Below are positions 52,713 through 63,315 of a stretch of DNA of 64,000 bases, piece after piece. This stretch comes from Ceratopteris richardii (lineage: Eukaryota; Streptophyta; Polypodiopsida; Polypodiales; Pteridaceae). Numbering within the stretch: the stretch's first letter is position 1; every line of letters starts with the position of its first letter. The translations under genes were made by a program, and so were the position numbers. The notes beneath the pieces were generated by a model, which ran no database searches, had not been told where the DNA came from, and saw only the letters and a list, made by a program, of their open reading frames with translations. The stretch spans positions 98,012,366 to 98,076,365 of the forward strand of contig CM035430.1 in the NCBI GenBank assembly GCA_020310875.1, in the 5' to 3' direction.

Positions 52713-53129
52713 TTACTCAGGCTCCGAGTCTTCAACTCTCTGTGGTGTGGGTGTATTCGTCGCTATGTCACTCTGATTGTGTTTTTTAGCTTTTTCTGGG
52801 ATCTCTCTAGCTTTAGCTCTCGTTATCGCTTTCAATGGTACAGTGTATTCCTTATCGCTCCCTGATGACTCGATTACTTCTATCACATTGATTTGCACGT
52901 TAGATGTAACCTTGTTGGGATTCTTGGGGCAGTCTCTGAAAAGGTGTTCCTTACCACAATCACTACAGTAGCCTTCCCAGACTCGTTGTGGTGGTGGTGG
53001 GTTTGGCAATGTGCATTCTTTGATATAGTGATCACCTCCACATCTGTAACATGGTCCTCTGGGTACAGGCGGTCTGTTTATGGGTCGGGGTGGTATGGTT
53101 GCTCTAGGAGCTGTGTACATTAATGACAC
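52713..53129 (-). pseudogene. Gypsy C gag-pol junction with two Cys-His knuckles
   Basis: About 138 residues in the pol frame. Pro-rich start (PRATIPPRPINRPPVPRG), then CYRCGGDHYIKEC and CSDCGKEHLFRDC, both CX2CX3HX4C. An acidic or basic segment leads to EDSEPE and TAA (52713-52715), and the frame is open again at once. Upstream it can be read back (SSYGYEQDYVSLM) to overlap the end of the gag frame, offset by one base. Confidence 0.8.
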
Positions 53130-53154
53130 ATAGTCCTGCTCATAACCATACGAG

Positions 53155-55395
53155 CTATCTTGTTTCTATGTCATAAGCATATGGGTCGTATGCTTGTCCA
53201 TATTCTATCAGTGAGCTCTCATAAGAGGGATATGCTCCTTGACCATGGTCATATGATGAGTCATATGATTCATTATTAACCAAAGGTGTGGCTGGGACTA
53301 TTGCTCTCTCTAGATTTTCTTCAGGTTGAGCTCTCTTGACTGAGACAACGTTCTGAGGATGGGGCGGTTGTTGTCCTAGTACAGGTTGTGGTTGGGTGTA
53401 TCCTTGATACGCATATGGTCGCGGAATTTGTGCCTGTTGCTGATAAGTGGGATATCTAAAGGCTTCACCTCCTTGATCTCTCTGAGGGTATTCATAAGGT
53501 CTCATGTATGGCTGTGCTGGTCTTGCCTGCCTATTGTAAGGGCAATTTTCTGTACTGTGATTTGTATATTTTTGTTCTATACTACAATATTGTAGAGATC
53601 CTGGGACAATGAGTCTATTATAAGCATAAACAGGTGGTGGGACTACTCCCCTAGTACACAAGTGAGAAGGATGATCACCTCTGCACTGCATACATCTTCT
53701 GAGCATGGGTACTCTCATAGGGTTATTGGGGTAGTTCCTCTGTCCTTGAACGTTCAACTTCTTTGCTACCAAATCGGCTATTTCCTCTACATTCTTTTTA
53801 GGGATTGATGTGCTACTGGCCGAATCTTCACTTTTCAAGCTACCTTGAGGTATTTTCAGGTCCTCTGCTAGGTTGTCTTCTAGATCTATACATTCCTTCA
53901 TGCATTCTTGCAAAGTCTGAACTCTCTTTACATATACCAATGATCTCAAAGATCCGTTCAACAATCCTTCCAAAAATAATGATACCATTTTATTTTGGGT
54001 AGGTCTCTCTTCTACTGGGCATCTGTCTACATACTGCTTGAATCTTCTTGCAGCCAATCTCACTGATTCGGTAGGGACTTGCTTGAAGCTATGGATCAAT
54101 GATGAAGAATTGTTTTTAATTCCTGACTTAGTGAATTCCTCAATCATTTCTTGGTATACTTGCTCCATGTTTTGAAAAGTATTAGGGTCCAATGGTTGAA
54201 ACCATGCTAACGCAGTGTCTGACAAAGTAAGACCAAAGGACTCATATTGAATCAAAAAGTCTTCTACCTGTTCGGCTCTGATTACTTGTTTAAATTCAGC
54301 TATATGATTGTAAGGTTCACTAGAGCCATCATAGTGGTTTCTCATGCATTTGGCAACCTGAATTGGCCTTAATCTTCTTCCTGCTTTGGGTGGTCTAGGC
54401 ATTACTGGGAAAATTGGTCTTCCTATTGGTATGCCTGGTCCTCTTACTACCGGCGGTCTGACTCGAGCATGAATTCCCTGTCTTGGGTCAATGGTTGGTT
54501 GGGGTTGGTAATTAGGGTTATTTGCAGGCATTGTGAACTGCACAGGTGGTCTGACTGGGATTTGAGTTTGTTGTGTTTGCCCTGAGTGTTGATATGAATC
54601 ATTCTGTGATGTTCCAAGTGGATTTCTTGAAGTAGTGGCTTGGTCCCTAGGGGGAAACACTGGGATATTCTGATATTTCAACTCAGCTCTTTCCGCTTCT
54701 GTTAGGGGCCAATATCTTCTCTGATTCTTATCTAGATATGTGATGATGGTGGAGAAATCAGGATCCTGTAACTCATAGATGGTGACTGGATTAGGGGCAG
54801 CTTCCCATATTGAAGAATGTGCTCTAAGAAGATGCTCTATCCCATTGATCAAATACACATCCATTAGGGAGTCATCTTGGGGAATCAGGTCTCCTCTCCA
54901 TATCCTAGCAACCGTAGATCTCCCTCTAGGTGTAGTTACTTTCTCTTCATTCCCTCCTCCATTTAAGTTTGAATCATTATTTTCTTCACCAATTTCATTA
55001 ATGTTTTCTGGGTGTTCTGTGACAACATATTGGATATCTCTTTTGTCCATGTAAAATCCTCCTACGTACTTGACTGCTGGTCTAGGCACTGTGTAAGCCT
55101 CTGACGCTTTCTTTAACCTGGCCACTGATCTGTTTAGACCATCCAAATAAATAGGGATCTCATTTTGGTTGGTGTTCACATACTCCAAGGAGGTCCTGTA
55201 CTCTCCCTCAATGATCGACATCATGCCAATCATGGGTACTGTGTTCTGCATATCCTCTGAAGCCATGGGAATTTCTTCCTCTGACTCACTGGAGGTCTCT
55301 GAATAATGTGAACGGTTACTTTGCTCTGCTACACTACCTACAGAAGAGATTACACTTCTTCGGCTTCCTAGGGTTCTTCCGGATCTCAGGTTCAT
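53155..55395 (-). CDS. Gypsy C gag
   Basis: Start chosen at the Met at 55395 (MNLRSGRTLG), because Gypsy B starts the same way; the frame is open 10 codons further upstream. Product about 746 residues. An N-terminal Ser/Glu-rich region is followed by a Pro/Gln-rich stretch. The retrotrans-gag domain sits in the middle (RRLRPIQVAKCMRNHYDGSSEPYNHIAEF, QYESFGLTLSDTALAWFQPL, ARRFKQYVDRCPVEERP). A knuckle-like CMQCRGDHPSHLC (CX2CX3HX4C) follows, then a Tyr/Gln/Pro-rich tail ending DPYAYDIETR. Forms the particle and binds RNA. Intact in this copy. Confidence 0.92.
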   Translation of the reverse strand: MNLRSGRTLGSRRSVISSVGSVAEQSNRSHYSETSSESEEEIPMASEDMQNTVPMIGMMSIIEGEYRTSLEYVNTNQNEIPIYLDGLNRSVARLKKASEAYTVPRPAVKYVGGFYMDKRDIQYVVTEHPENINEIGEENNDSNLNGGGNEEKVTTPRGRSTVARIWRGDLIPQDDSLMDVYLINGIEHLLRAHSSIWEAAPNPVTIYELQDPDFSTIITYLDKNQRRYWPLTEAERAELKYQNIPVFPPRDQATTSRNPLGTSQNDSYQHSGQTQQTQIPVRPPVQFTMPANNPNYQPQPTIDPRQGIHARVRPPVVRGPGIPIGRPIFPVMPRPPKAGRRLRPIQVAKCMRNHYDGSSEPYNHIAEFKQVIRAEQVEDFLIQYESFGLTLSDTALAWFQPLDPNTFQNMEQVYQEMIEEFTKSGIKNNSSSLIHSFKQVPTESVRLAARRFKQYVDRCPVEERPTQNKMVSLFLEGLLNGSLRSLVYVKRVQTLQECMKECIDLEDNLAEDLKIPQGSLKSEDSASSTSIPKKNVEEIADLVAKKLNVQGQRNYPNNPMRVPMLRRCMQCRGDHPSHLCTRGVVPPPVYAYNRLIVPGSLQYCSIEQKYTNHSTENCPYNRQARPAQPYMRPYEYPQRDQGGEAFRYPTYQQQAQIPRPYAYQGYTQPQPVLGQQPPHPQNVVSVKRAQPEENLERAIVPATPLVNNESYDSSYDHGQGAYPSYESSLIEYGQAYDPYAYDIETR

Positions 55396-56854
55396 CCACC
55401 TAACAACTCTGATCAGCCCTTGCAATCCTCTAGCCTCTGGGATTCTTCACTAAAGGTTAGAATTTCTAGAAGACTTTGGCTAGGAAATGACTGAAAAAGA
55501 ATTTTTTCCAGATCACGATACTTGACTCCAGATTCAACGATACACGATCTTTGGGCTCAAGCGATACTCGATATTTGGACACAGGCGATACACGATCTCT
55601 GATAAATATCGCGATCTTTGATCAAAACGATCTCTCGGCCAAACGATACCGATCTCTGACCCATCGCAATCTCTGATAAACGATACACGACCTATGAACC
55701 AAACGATACACGATCTCTGGCACAAACGATACTTGATACTTGGCTCAAAACGATACACGATACCTGAAGGAAACGATACTTGATACTTGGGAGAAAACGA
55801 TACACGATCTCTGAAGTGGAAGCGATCGACGATACCTGAACGAAACGATACAGGAACTTTGGTAGGTATCGCGATCTCTGAGAGACGATACACGATACTT
55901 AAACGAAACGATACACGATCTTTGATCCAGACGATACACGATCGCTGGTGAATATCACGATCTTTGATCAAAACGATCTCTTGGCCAAACGATACCGATC
56001 TCTGACCCAAAACGATACACGATCTTTCAAGCTGAAACGATACGCGATCTTTGAGTCTGAAACGATACACGATTTACGATCTTTGGCTGAGACGATCTCT
56101 AGCCAAATATCGCGATCGCTACGAAACGATACACGATCGGAGGGAAATATCACGATACTCGACCACAGGAGTAAAACGATACTTGCTAAGTATCGCGATA
56201 CTCGACCGCGGGAGCAAAACGATACTTGACCCTTTTTCAAAGTTTTTGCTAAGGTTTTTCAAGTTTTGATTACACACAGATGTTTCACACAGTCTTCTAC
56301 CTGTTCCTCACTCCCTGTATCAATCAAATCACACTTTATAACCTCTGCAACTCCTAAACGATACCTGACGCAGATCGCTTTTCCCTGGAACTTGATTTAC
56401 AGGCAAGAAATACCACACAACCACAATGTGCTCACCTTGGGTGCTGTTGCAATTCCTCTATCACTTCCCCTTGCTCTCTGCAGTCTCAGAGAGCCTAATT
56501 ACTCAAACACGATATTCGATCGACGCTCTCCACGATACTTGCTCAGGAACAAGTGATTTTCAAATAGCAGTTTTTTGGCTTTTATACTTGGCTTTCCCTA
56601 TCTACTGAAAATGAGACAACAAGACAAGAAGTGAAAACTACTCTAACTACCTAGCCTACTCCCTTGCTCCTCCTACTCTACTCATTCTACTCACTTCCCT
56701 AGACTAACAACTCACTACACACACTCCAAGAATGAGAAGTAGTAAGTGCGGCTGAAAATGACTTACCAAAGAAGAGAAAATCACCACTCCTCTTCTTACT
56801 TCAATGCAAAAAGCTACTTACCATCACACGAATGCCTCGGTCTGATTCGTCACT
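55396..56854 (-). other. Gypsy C 5' leader
   Basis: A long (about 1.46 kb) untranslated leader between the primer site and gag. Its gag-proximal two thirds is the repeat array listed separately. The primer-proximal part (about 56550-56850) is AT-rich without recognised features. Confidence 0.75.
55515..56545 (-). repeat. Gypsy C leader array of ATCGTGTATCG units
   Basis: On the plus strand the units read ACGATACACGAT, AACGATACTTGATAC, ATCGCGATCT and similar, spaced irregularly at roughly 18-30 bp, densest at 55515-56225 with outliers to 56545. In element sense this is ATCGTGTATCGTTT, the same core and orientation as the Gypsy B leader. Many units contain CpG and are better preserved than in B. 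Confidence 0.85.
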
Positions 56855-56873
56855 CCCTGGCAACGGCGCCAAA
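56855..56873 (-). other. Gypsy C primer binding site (tRNA-Asp)
   Basis: The plus strand CCCTGGCAACGGCGCCA reproduces the 3' end of plant tRNA-Asp(GUC) with CCA, apart from one mismatch (CTGG for CCGG). The minus strand thus reads TGGCGCCGTTGCC six bases after the LTR end. Confidence 0.88.
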
Positions 56874-56878
56874 AAGTG

Positions 56879-57769
56879 TGTTGACCTAAGTACCAACTTA
56901 GGGACTTGCGGAGAAAGAGACTATACCTCAATCCCCTCTCAAGTGCATATAGTGGGGATACACGCTTTTAATTATCAATCCAAAGAGTATACAAACCTAG
57001 CCGAGTGTATGAGGACATGCAATCATGTGATGATCAATGCAAATGAACTACTCAAGAGTGTAAACAAGGCAAAGACTTATCCAAACAAGCTCCAACTGTT
57101 GGTCATGGCGTCACGATACTTGGTGCAGCAGCCGTCAGTATTTTGGACTTTTCTCCTAGCTCCGAGCTCTAAATATAGCAAATAGCATATGCGTTTCGAA
57201 GCTCTCAAGAAGACGCATCCAATGGCAGTGGTTTTACTCAATTCTGACGCTCCTACTTCAAGTTATGAGCATACTGAGTCGTGGGAAATACTTTCCTACA
57301 CTTCAGCACTTCATACACTTCGCACACACCTTACCTACAGCAAATAAACTCTTTCATGGATAGACAACACTCACAAGCACTCTTTCCAAGCAATACACAT
57401 GCATACAAGCTCACAGAGAAGAAGATACAGAGTGAAGAAGACACAAATTCGAATTTTTGTGCTCTCTATTCTCACAATGGCAAAAAGTTCTTTACAAAGA
57501 GTCACCTTTGACTTATATACTAGTGCCCTAAAAATGGTCCTTTCACACAAGAGACCGGCACTTTATTCACTAAAAGACTAATTTCCTACTATTTTACATG
57601 GGTAAATCTCCAATCTTCTGTGGGGATGCATCTAGAGGACTCCTCTAGTGCATTTACAACAGAAAATATATTACAAGAATGATTATGATACAAAAATATG
57701 ATGTTCAAATCGGAAAAATTTTGGGGCCCGTCTTTTTCTCTGCTTTGTGCTCTTTTTAGCTCTGCAATA
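56879..57769 (-). repeat. Gypsy C 5' LTR
   Basis: An 891-bp LTR. It ends CTCTGCAATA where the other copy ends CTCTGCAACA, a terminal C-to-T on the plus strand. It has a 16-bp-scale insertion near 57305 relative to the 3' LTR. Confidence 0.95.
57511..57520 (-). promoter_or_regulatory. TATA box of Gypsy C 5' LTR
   Basis: The minus strand reads GTATATAAGT in an otherwise conserved context (CACTAGTATATAAGTCAAAGG), about 250 bp into the LTR in sense. The same sequence is present in the 3' LTR (about 41490-41499) and in the solo LTR (about 9818-9827). Confidence 0.65.
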
Positions 57770-58258
57770 GTAAAAAAGAGTGGTTACATGAGAGCGGCTT
57801 CGAAAAGCAAGTGTGAAACTAAACATTGGTAACTTTTACAGAAAGCCATTCCTTTCAAAAATAGAAACCACAGTCTATAGCGACCCTTATTTTAACCATT
57901 ACTTTTCTAATTGTTTCTAATAATAGAACCTTCTACGAGAGTTTATTTACAAAGTAAATAAATTATAATTCGGATTATTGATGTCCTCCCTTTCACGCCT
58001 TGCACGCTCTTCATGAACCTTCAGCTGCTATATCAAAAACATAAAAAACACATTAATACAGTAATAATTTAACACTCCAACAATGCATTGTTCAACATAT
58101 TCCATAAGTTATAACATGCCCCTCAGTTGAAAAAGCAACTAACCTCAGTTGATAAAATAATAAACATGGATGGCCAGTCACATGTTTCATCACTGAATGA
58201 AAAATAAGCATGTTCCATGTAAAAACAGATGCATGGAAATGTTCATGGAGGTGTTACA
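57770..58258 (-). other. Possible chromovirus 3' LTR remnant
   Basis: No gene. On the minus strand, 58258 downward starts TGTAACACCTCC immediately after the chromodomain ORF. TGTAACACC is a common chromovirus LTR start. No second copy is in the window, so this is tentative. Gypsy C abuts it at 57769. Confidence 0.35.
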
Positions 58259-59405
58259 TTAATGTGTTTGTGTATGATATGCAGAGATTAAGTGGTCATA
58301 TTGGGGTGTTAATTGTGTTTTATGTTTCCATTGACATTCTTCAATAGAGTGATTTATGTACTTAACTAAATATCGATGATATTGAGTACCTGTGCATGTA
58401 GTAGTGACATCATGATCAATGATTTTCTTAGGAACTAAGATTTCACGTTGTTCTTCAATTAAAGGAGGATCATCAAGAAGTGGAGTGAGTGGTAAAATTC
58501 CTTTAAATGGTTTAAGTAAACTACTATGAAAAGAGTTATGTGTAGTCCAATGAGATGGAATATCTAATCTAAATGAATTATCATTAATTTTTTCTATAAT
58601 GCGAAATGGTCCATAATAGCTTGGTGCAAGTTTAATTTTAGGATGCTGCAAAATATTTTTGAGACGTCTTTTAATGATATGCAACCATAGAAAATCATTT
58701 TCCTTGAATTGTTTGGCTAATCGTTTAGTATTGATATTACATGTATATCGTTCTTGACTTTTCCTAATGTGCTTGTGAACATCATGAAGTATAGAAATGT
58801 GATCTTGAGCAATAGAATCAGCCATCGGAATGTCGGTTTAGGTGAGGGACATGGGAGTGGGAAGCTTTTTATGATAAACAATTTCAAAAGGTGCATGACC
58901 AGTAGTGGTGTGTGTAGTGTTATTGTAAGCAAATTGAAGCAATGACAACTTTTCATCCCAGTTACTAGGATTATCTAATGAATAACAATGCAATAAATCA
59001 AGAATAGTACTATTTGTAGCTTCACTTTATCCATTACTTTCAGGATTAAATGCAAAGCTAAAATATATTTTAGAACCAAAATGTTGAAATAAGGCAACCA
59101 AAAAATGATTACAAAATCTAACATCACGATCAGATAACATTACTTTAGGAAATCCATGATGTGGGAAAATGCATTTTATGAATAATTTTGTAGCTTGAGG
59201 TGCACTCAAAGTTTTTCTACATGGAATGAAATATGCATATTTACTAAACCTATCAACTATTTTCCAAATCATATCATTATGTGTGGAAGTGATGGGAAGA
59301 CCTGTGATAAAATCCATAGAGATTTGTTCCCATGGTTCGTTCGGAATGGGAAATGGCATTAACGTTGGAGATTCACTCACTAATTATGCATAATGACATG
59401 AAGAC
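58259..59405 (-). pseudogene. Chromovirus integrase core, GPY/F and chromodomain remnant
   Basis: One continuous minus-strand frame with a few stops. Near the start CHYA*LVSES; then PWEQISMDFITGLP (first Asp), KVMLSDRDVRF (second Asp) and FNPESNG, a TAA where Gln usually stands, then SEATN (Glu). Next KLSLLQFAYNNTTHTTTGHAPFEIV and another TAA near 58832. A Gly-Pro-Tyr/Phe module follows (APSYYGPFRIIEKI, SLLKPF). A chromodomain ends it (REILVPKKIIDHD, YLVKYINHSIEECQWKHKTQL), with a Tyr and two Trp-region residues as in histone-reading chromodomains. Chromodomains target such elements to heterochromatin. RT and gag are absent; a different lineage from Gypsy B and C. Confidence 0.88.
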
Positions 59406-60306
59406 GAAGGAAAACAGAAACAAAGTGTTCAGAAAATCAAAGCCTTAGTGAAGGGACAAATTCACGTCTGTATTATACAAGTGTAGAACCTTCCAGAATT
59501 AGAGTCTGTTGAAACCGGATCAAAATGTATATAAGAGAGAGCATAGAACCAGAATGTAGTGCAGAAAAGAAGTGCGCATATGAGATAGAGAATAGAAGTG
59601 AGATATAGAAGACGCCATAGATCGCGTATGTAGAGATGAATAACAAAACCTGAAATGTCGGGTGTTCATCTGAGAGAGATGGTAAGGAATAACTACTCAG
59701 AGTAGGAGAGTTTTCCATAGCTATGAGCGAAGTGAGGCCAAGCTATTTTGTACACATCTTCTCTAATAGAAAACACATGTTCATGTGGAAGTTTGAGCGC
59801 ATTCTTTGTATGTAAAGAAATCTGAGAATTTTCATGTTACTGTGAAAGTTAGTTAACAGTTACAGTTTCTCAGTAAATGTTTTTCCGGTACTTGTATGAG
59901 CTAGATCTCGAAGTACAGTGTAAAGTTTTGTATGAGATATAGCTTATCTTGTAGCTATAAGTCTCTATTATAAGTTGATCAAAGATTTCGGTGAAATGGA
60001 CATGTATACACAGTACAAAGTCTGACTGGAAAGAGACATCGAGAACTGATGAAGTTTTTCGTTAAACTTCAGATAAAGTTCATTTAGTGAAGGAAGTTCA
60101 GGTATCACTTCCTTACTTCATGTATACACATTTGAAGTAACTACAAATAGATTTTGATTCCGGTAAGATTACGGTGACATTCTGGTAACAGTCCGGTGAA
60201 GTTCCGGTGAAATTTTGGTGAGTTTAAAACACAGTTTTGACAAAGTTAAATGATGCAAAGATTGTTTAACTGTAAGCTAATACAGTAGTGTAAAGACTGA
60301 AGTTAC
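59406..60306 (+). repeat. LTR-like segment resembling Copia D LTR
   Basis: No gene. A start near TGTTCAG (59426), then TGAAGGGACAAATTCAC (Copia D LTR: TGAAGGGATAAATTCAC), and a TATA-like TGTATATAAGAGAG at about 59527, in the same order as in Copia D. It ends where Gypsy RT begins (about 60306). A degenerate CCGGTGAA-type tandem repeat lies at 60155-60222. Neither terminus shows a clear duplication. Probable solo or truncated LTR. Confidence 0.4.
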
Positions 60307-61050
60307 CTGAGCTCAGACAGATCTTCAACAAGTGTAGAGAATATCGAGTGTGTTTGAGCCCTGAAAAGTGTGTGTTCATGGTACGTCAAGGTAAAATCTT
60401 AGGTCATATTGTTTCTAAGAATGGAATATCAACATATGAGGACAAAGCGAAAGCCATAGCGGAGTTGCCGAGGCCAAGGAATGTTAAAGAGGTACAAGCC
60501 TTTATGGGCCATTGTGGATATTATCGTAGGTTTATTCACATATATGGGATTATAGCTAAGCCTCTTTATGCCTTGTTGACAAAGTTTGAGTGGAATGACG
60601 AATGCGAAATTTCCTTCAATGAGCTGAAGAGACGCTTGTGCACAGCACCAATACTGACCACTCCTGATTGGAATAAGCCATTCCATGTGCATGTGGATGC
60701 ATCCAATTATGCAATAGGATGTGTGTTGTCACAACCCACTGGTGAAGGAAATATAGATTTTCCTATAGCATATGCTAGTAGGCAATTGAACGCTATTGAA
60801 CGAAACTACACCACAACCGAAAGAGAAGGTTTAGGCATGGTATATGTTTTGAAGAAGTTTAGACACTATCTATTGGCCAACAAGTTCAAATTTTTCACTA
60901 ATCATCAAGCTTTACTATACTTGGTCAATAAACCTTACAATACAGGACGCTTAGTAAGATGGTTCCTCTTACTAATGGAATATGACTTTGAAGTGGTTGT
61001 TAGGAAAGGTAAGACCCACCTCAGAGCGGATCACCTTTCTCGCATCACCT
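60307..61050 (+). pseudogene. Gypsy B-like RT C-terminus and RNase H
   Basis: Begins inside RT (PELRQIFNKCREYRVCLSPEK). Continues FMVRQGKILGHIVSKNGIS, EVQAFMGHCGYYRRFIH, then RNase H FHVHVDASNYAIGC, TTTEREGLGM and FFTNHQALLYL (the third Asp position reads Asn), and NTGRLVRWFLLLMEYDFE and ADHLSRIT to a TGA. At the site where Gypsy C has TGA this copy has CGC (Arg), which shows the frame is ancestrally open. RT catalytic motifs lie upstream and are missing. Very close to Gypsy C in sequence. Probably the same element as 18455-35980, but the middle is lost, so that link is inference. Confidence 0.88.
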
Positions 61051-61299
61051 GAGGGGAGTCACCGCAAGGAGTGTTTGATGAATTGCACGACGCTTATATG
61101 TTCAATCTAGAAGTTGTTCCTAAATGGGCAAATAAGTTCATACCAGTCCTAACCTTTGGACCCGCAAATAAGAATGTAAAAAAAACAAAGATGAGATTGT
61201 AAAATCACAAAAATATCAAATACTGGCAAGCAACATGTACAAACAAGATACAAAAGGTGTATTAGCTTGTTGTGTCGAGGATGATGACATAGTAGTTGG
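61051..61299 (+). pseudogene. Gypsy B-like RNase H-integrase linker
   Basis: Decayed linker matching Gypsy C (FNLEVVPKWANKFIPVL for FNLEVCPQWAEKLIPIL) with stops and an A-rich frameshift near 61180. It is the first of two PxWxxxxxxxL linkers that each precede a zinc module. Confidence 0.7.
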
Positions 61300-62780
61300 T
61301 TGCAACAAGCCCATAAAGAATTTCTAGGGAATCACTATTCTAAACAACGAACATTGCAAAATCTAAAACATTTAGGAGTGTATTGGCCTAGTATGGATAA
61401 AGAAATACATGAGTGGATCAAGAATTGTCCAGTGTGCCAGAAGAGACCCTCAGTGGAGCATGCGACTCTTTATCACGTATCATTAATTCCAGAGTGGAGT
61501 GCTCCATTGGTAGAATTCATGAGATCAGGAACATTACCCAATGAGGCTAGTCTAACAAGGAAACGAAGCATAGAGCAAGAAGCTCAAGACTATGCCCTCA
61601 TAGGAGATAACCTATACCGAAGAGGCAAAGATGGTTACTTATGATTGTGCGTTCATGAATATGTCTATTTGAAAATCTTAGAAACTGTCCAGAGTAGTGT
61701 TGCAGGCAGACATTTTGGTCATGACCGAGTAATTAAAACTATTCTATTCTCAGGACTTTGGTGGCTCACTCTTCATATGGATGCACCTACCTATGTGAAG
61801 AAATGTGACACATGCCAACGTGCACAATATCCAATAAGAAAAGATGAGATGCCTCTGAGACCAATGATGGGAGGATGCGCATTCTTGAAGTGGGTATAGA
61901 CTTTGTAGGTCCTATCAACCCTCTAGCTAGAAACTCCCATGCGGAGTACATTATTGTAGCCACAGATTACCTTACGAAGTGGGTAGAAGTAAAAGCCACT
62001 ACAAAGAATGATGCTCAAATGACGGCAAAGTTCTTATTTGCGAACGTGTTCACTAGATATGGACTTCCAATAGAGTTAGTAAGTGATAGAGGAACACACT
62101 TCTTGAATGAAGTCATTGAAAATCTCCTCCAAGAGTTCTTGTTGATACATAAGAAGTCTGCCCCCTATCATCCACAGGCTAATGGACAAGCTGAGATCAC
62201 AAACAAGATCCTATGTAATGTATTGACAAAATTGGTAAATAATAAGCGCTCTGATTGTGACAAACAACTTCACCATGATGTTTGGGCCTACCGAGTTGCG
62301 TATAAAACGGTACGCAATGCCACCCCATTTCAAATGGTCTTCGGACAAAATGTTGTGCTACCATTGGATTTCCTAATCCCAACTTTAAAAGTAGCACAAG
62401 AGCATGAGTGGAATGGACATGAGTTGTCCTCTAGGATCTTTGATCTAGAACGCTTAGGTGAGACAAGGCTAGGAGCGGCGGCAGACATCTATGCTACAAA
62501 GAAACGGCAAAAGGCATACTTCGATGCACATATCAAAGATAAAGGCTTGAAAGAGGGAGACCTAGCGTTGGATTATACACTAAAGCAACATGCCCCTAAA
62601 TTGGAAAAGAGAGGATATGGACCCATGATCATTAATAGAATTTCCACTAGCGGTGCAGTTCAATTGGCCACACTAGAAGGTGATATCTTGCCCAACTATA
62701 TCAGTGGTTGTCGAGTCAAGCTATATCAAGAACCTCTTACAGAGGATATGCTAAAGAGACTCAACACTGTTAAGAAGTGA
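61300..62780 (+). pseudogene. Gypsy B-like integrase with tandem zinc modules
   Basis: First module AHKEFLGNHYSKQ...NCPVCQ with HX6HX30CX2C. Linker PEWSAPLVEFM ... DYALIGDNLYRRGKDGYL, a stop at 61642. Second module VQSSVAGRHFG...KCDTCQ, same spacing but the first His is Gln. After a short frame change near 61890 the core has GIDFVGP, LVSDRGTH and NGQAE with the usual spacing. The C-terminus is RRQKAYFDAHIKDKGLKEGD and LPNYISGCRVKLYQEPL, to TGA at 62778-62780. Except for the His loss and breaks it mirrors Gypsy C. Confidence 0.9.
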
Positions 62781-63315
62781 AAATAAGAAGAGTTAAGGGT
62801 TAGAGAAGAAGCACAGGCAGAGGCTAGAGAACGCATCAGGAGAAATAAATTAAGACGCCTAGGCCTAGATGTCAACCCTGAGGGCCCAAGATACCACATG
62901 GCTCTGTGTCAAACATCAAGTGCAAAGGCTTCTCAAATAATTGACTGACGTCCATTTGTGAACATCGCGGTAGGACAAGGGAAGAATGCAAGGATTGTGA
63001 GAGCATTGATTGACTCAAGTGCAAATCCTTCAAGTTTGGGCACATGAACAATGTATTACATTAGAATTAGACAATTACATGCGCACAAATCCAGAGGTCA
63101 CACATTCTCTTAGTTCTTCCGAAACTAATCTTCATAAAGAAAATGTTGTGTGTGTCAAAAACCCCACAAAGCAAAAGGACTCAATCATGGAAGCACACGC
63201 TCAAAGGCCAGCAAACCTCTCTTCTCGAACTAATGCAAGCATGACTCGACCAAAGAGGCAAGCAAAAAAGACATCTGCTATATCGACTAGACAGACAGAA
63301 TTCAAGAAGAAATAA
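62781..63315 (+). pseudogene. Gypsy B-like second retropepsin remnant and linker
   Basis: After the integrase stop the same charged helix continues (VREEAQAEARERIRRNKLRR, then LGLDVNPEGPRYHM). Then FVNIAVGQGKNARIVRALIDSSA aligns with Gypsy C YLNLGAGKTEYHLVDALIDTGVA; the DTG position reads DSS. The flap and LGQDW part is missing, apparently deleted. A frame from 63010 gives a Ser/Lys-rich linker. It shows the extra domain is not unique to Gypsy C. Confidence 0.72.

Larger units (their letters stand above)
40871..57769 (-). mobile_element. Gypsy C, 16.9-kb LTR retrotransposon with accessory modules
   Basis: A minus-strand Ty3/Gypsy element with order gag-PR-RT-RH-IN. LTRs are 877 bp (40871-41747) and 891 bp (56879-57769), starting TGTTGACC, highly similar with a small indel near 41290/57305. 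Primer site of tRNA-Asp type at 56855-56873; polypurine tract at 41748-41762. Sense order: LTR, repeat-filled leader, gag, knuckle linker, PR-RT-RH, IN with two zinc modules, second retropepsin-like segment, W-P-K tail, 3.6-kb accessory ORF, LTR. Visible lesions are few: frame changes near 53150 and 47860 and stops at 52713, 49314, 46498 and 42923. No target duplication is seen (left CAATG, right GTAAA). Confidence 0.95.

Noticed and set aside
55515..56240. CRISPR-like look of repeated short units
   Set aside because: Units vary, spacers are irregular and themselves repetitive, the context is a plant Gypsy leader, and no cas gene is present.
56855..56873. tRNA-Asp gene fragment
   Set aside because: Only the 3'-terminal ~17 bases match, directly beside an LTR, which is the signature of a primer binding site and not of a tRNA gene.
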